This document shows, piece after piece, positions 13,224 through 13,296 of a stretch of DNA of 13,296 nt. The notes beneath the pieces were generated by a model. The model did no database searches. It saw only the letters and a program-made list of their open reading frames with translations, and was not told where the DNA came from. The position numbers and the translations under genes were made by a program. Positions within the stretch are counted from its first letter, which is position 1. Every line of letters starts with the position of its first letter. This stretch comes from Chloroflexota bacterium (GTDB lineage Bacteria > Chloroflexota > Dormibacteria > Dormibacterales > Dormibacteraceae): positions 1 through 13,296 of the forward strand of contig VBGV01000083.1 in the NCBI GenBank assembly GCA_005880755.1. Direction: 5' to 3'.

Positions 13224-13296
13224 CGCTGCAGCCGGCGCAGAAAATGGGGTGTTCGCCCGATGCGGCGTGGTCCTTTGGTGCCGGACGATCCCTACC
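13224..13296. other. Downstream tail, no feature recognised
   Basis: 73 bases after the HD/LuxR stop. No terminator hairpin with a T-run, and no gene start that can be supported before the window ends. Confidence 0.5.

Overview
The window is GC-rich (strong G/C bias at third codon positions) and its gene content fits a free-living, probably soil-dwelling, Actinomycetota- or Chloroflexota/Dormibacterota-like bacterium: a one-component NB-ARC/LuxR regulator, an HD-GYP-like/LuxR fusion, a tandem DUF427 protein, a TetR repressor and a very large secreted Ig-like repeat protein. This assignment rests on gene style only; no rRNA or other phylogenetic marker is present.

Left part (1-1908). A 5'-truncated SAM methyltransferase is followed by about 1.4 kb of mostly decayed DNA holding one intact small membrane protein (851-1255). 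The decayed DNA contains the N-terminal scrap of an ABC transporter ATPase, a minus-strand NmrA-type NAD(P)-binding gene broken by at least two frameshifts, and a short SAM-domain-like tail. It ends at the 3' half of a tRNA-Thr(GGU) gene (1855-1908) with no 5' half. This is the usual scar of an integrative element that used a tRNA 3' end as attB, so I infer that the DNA to the left is the distal end of an old integrated element and that the host chromosome resumes at about 1909.

Middle (1949-8917). A 762-aa ATPase/LuxR regulator and a two-domain DUF427 protein precede a 1141-aa exported protein. That protein has a signal peptide, a propeller-like N-terminal domain, three Ig-like repeats and two lectin/CBM-like jelly-roll-type modules, with recent duplication visible at DNA level. 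It converges on a small exported minus-strand protein with four cysteines (8983-9441).

Right part (9621-13223). A TetR repressor diverges from a peroxidase-related (AhpD/CMD family) gene. The reading frame of that gene is intact over 193 codons except for one TGA, which falls exactly where the family has the second redox cysteine of its CxxC motif. I consider it a candidate selenoprotein, with a nonsense mutation as the alternative; this is the most interesting observation in the window. Next come a small coupled, apparently frameshifted SRPBCC-like ORF, a minus-strand VOC-family protein, and a divergent 511-aa HD-GYP-like/LuxR regulator whose catalytic HD pair is replaced by QE. TetR, the peroxidase-like protein and the VOC protein look like a small stress/detoxification neighbourhood. 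No integrase, transposase, CRISPR array, rRNA gene or Sec-insertion machinery (selA/B/C/D) is visible.
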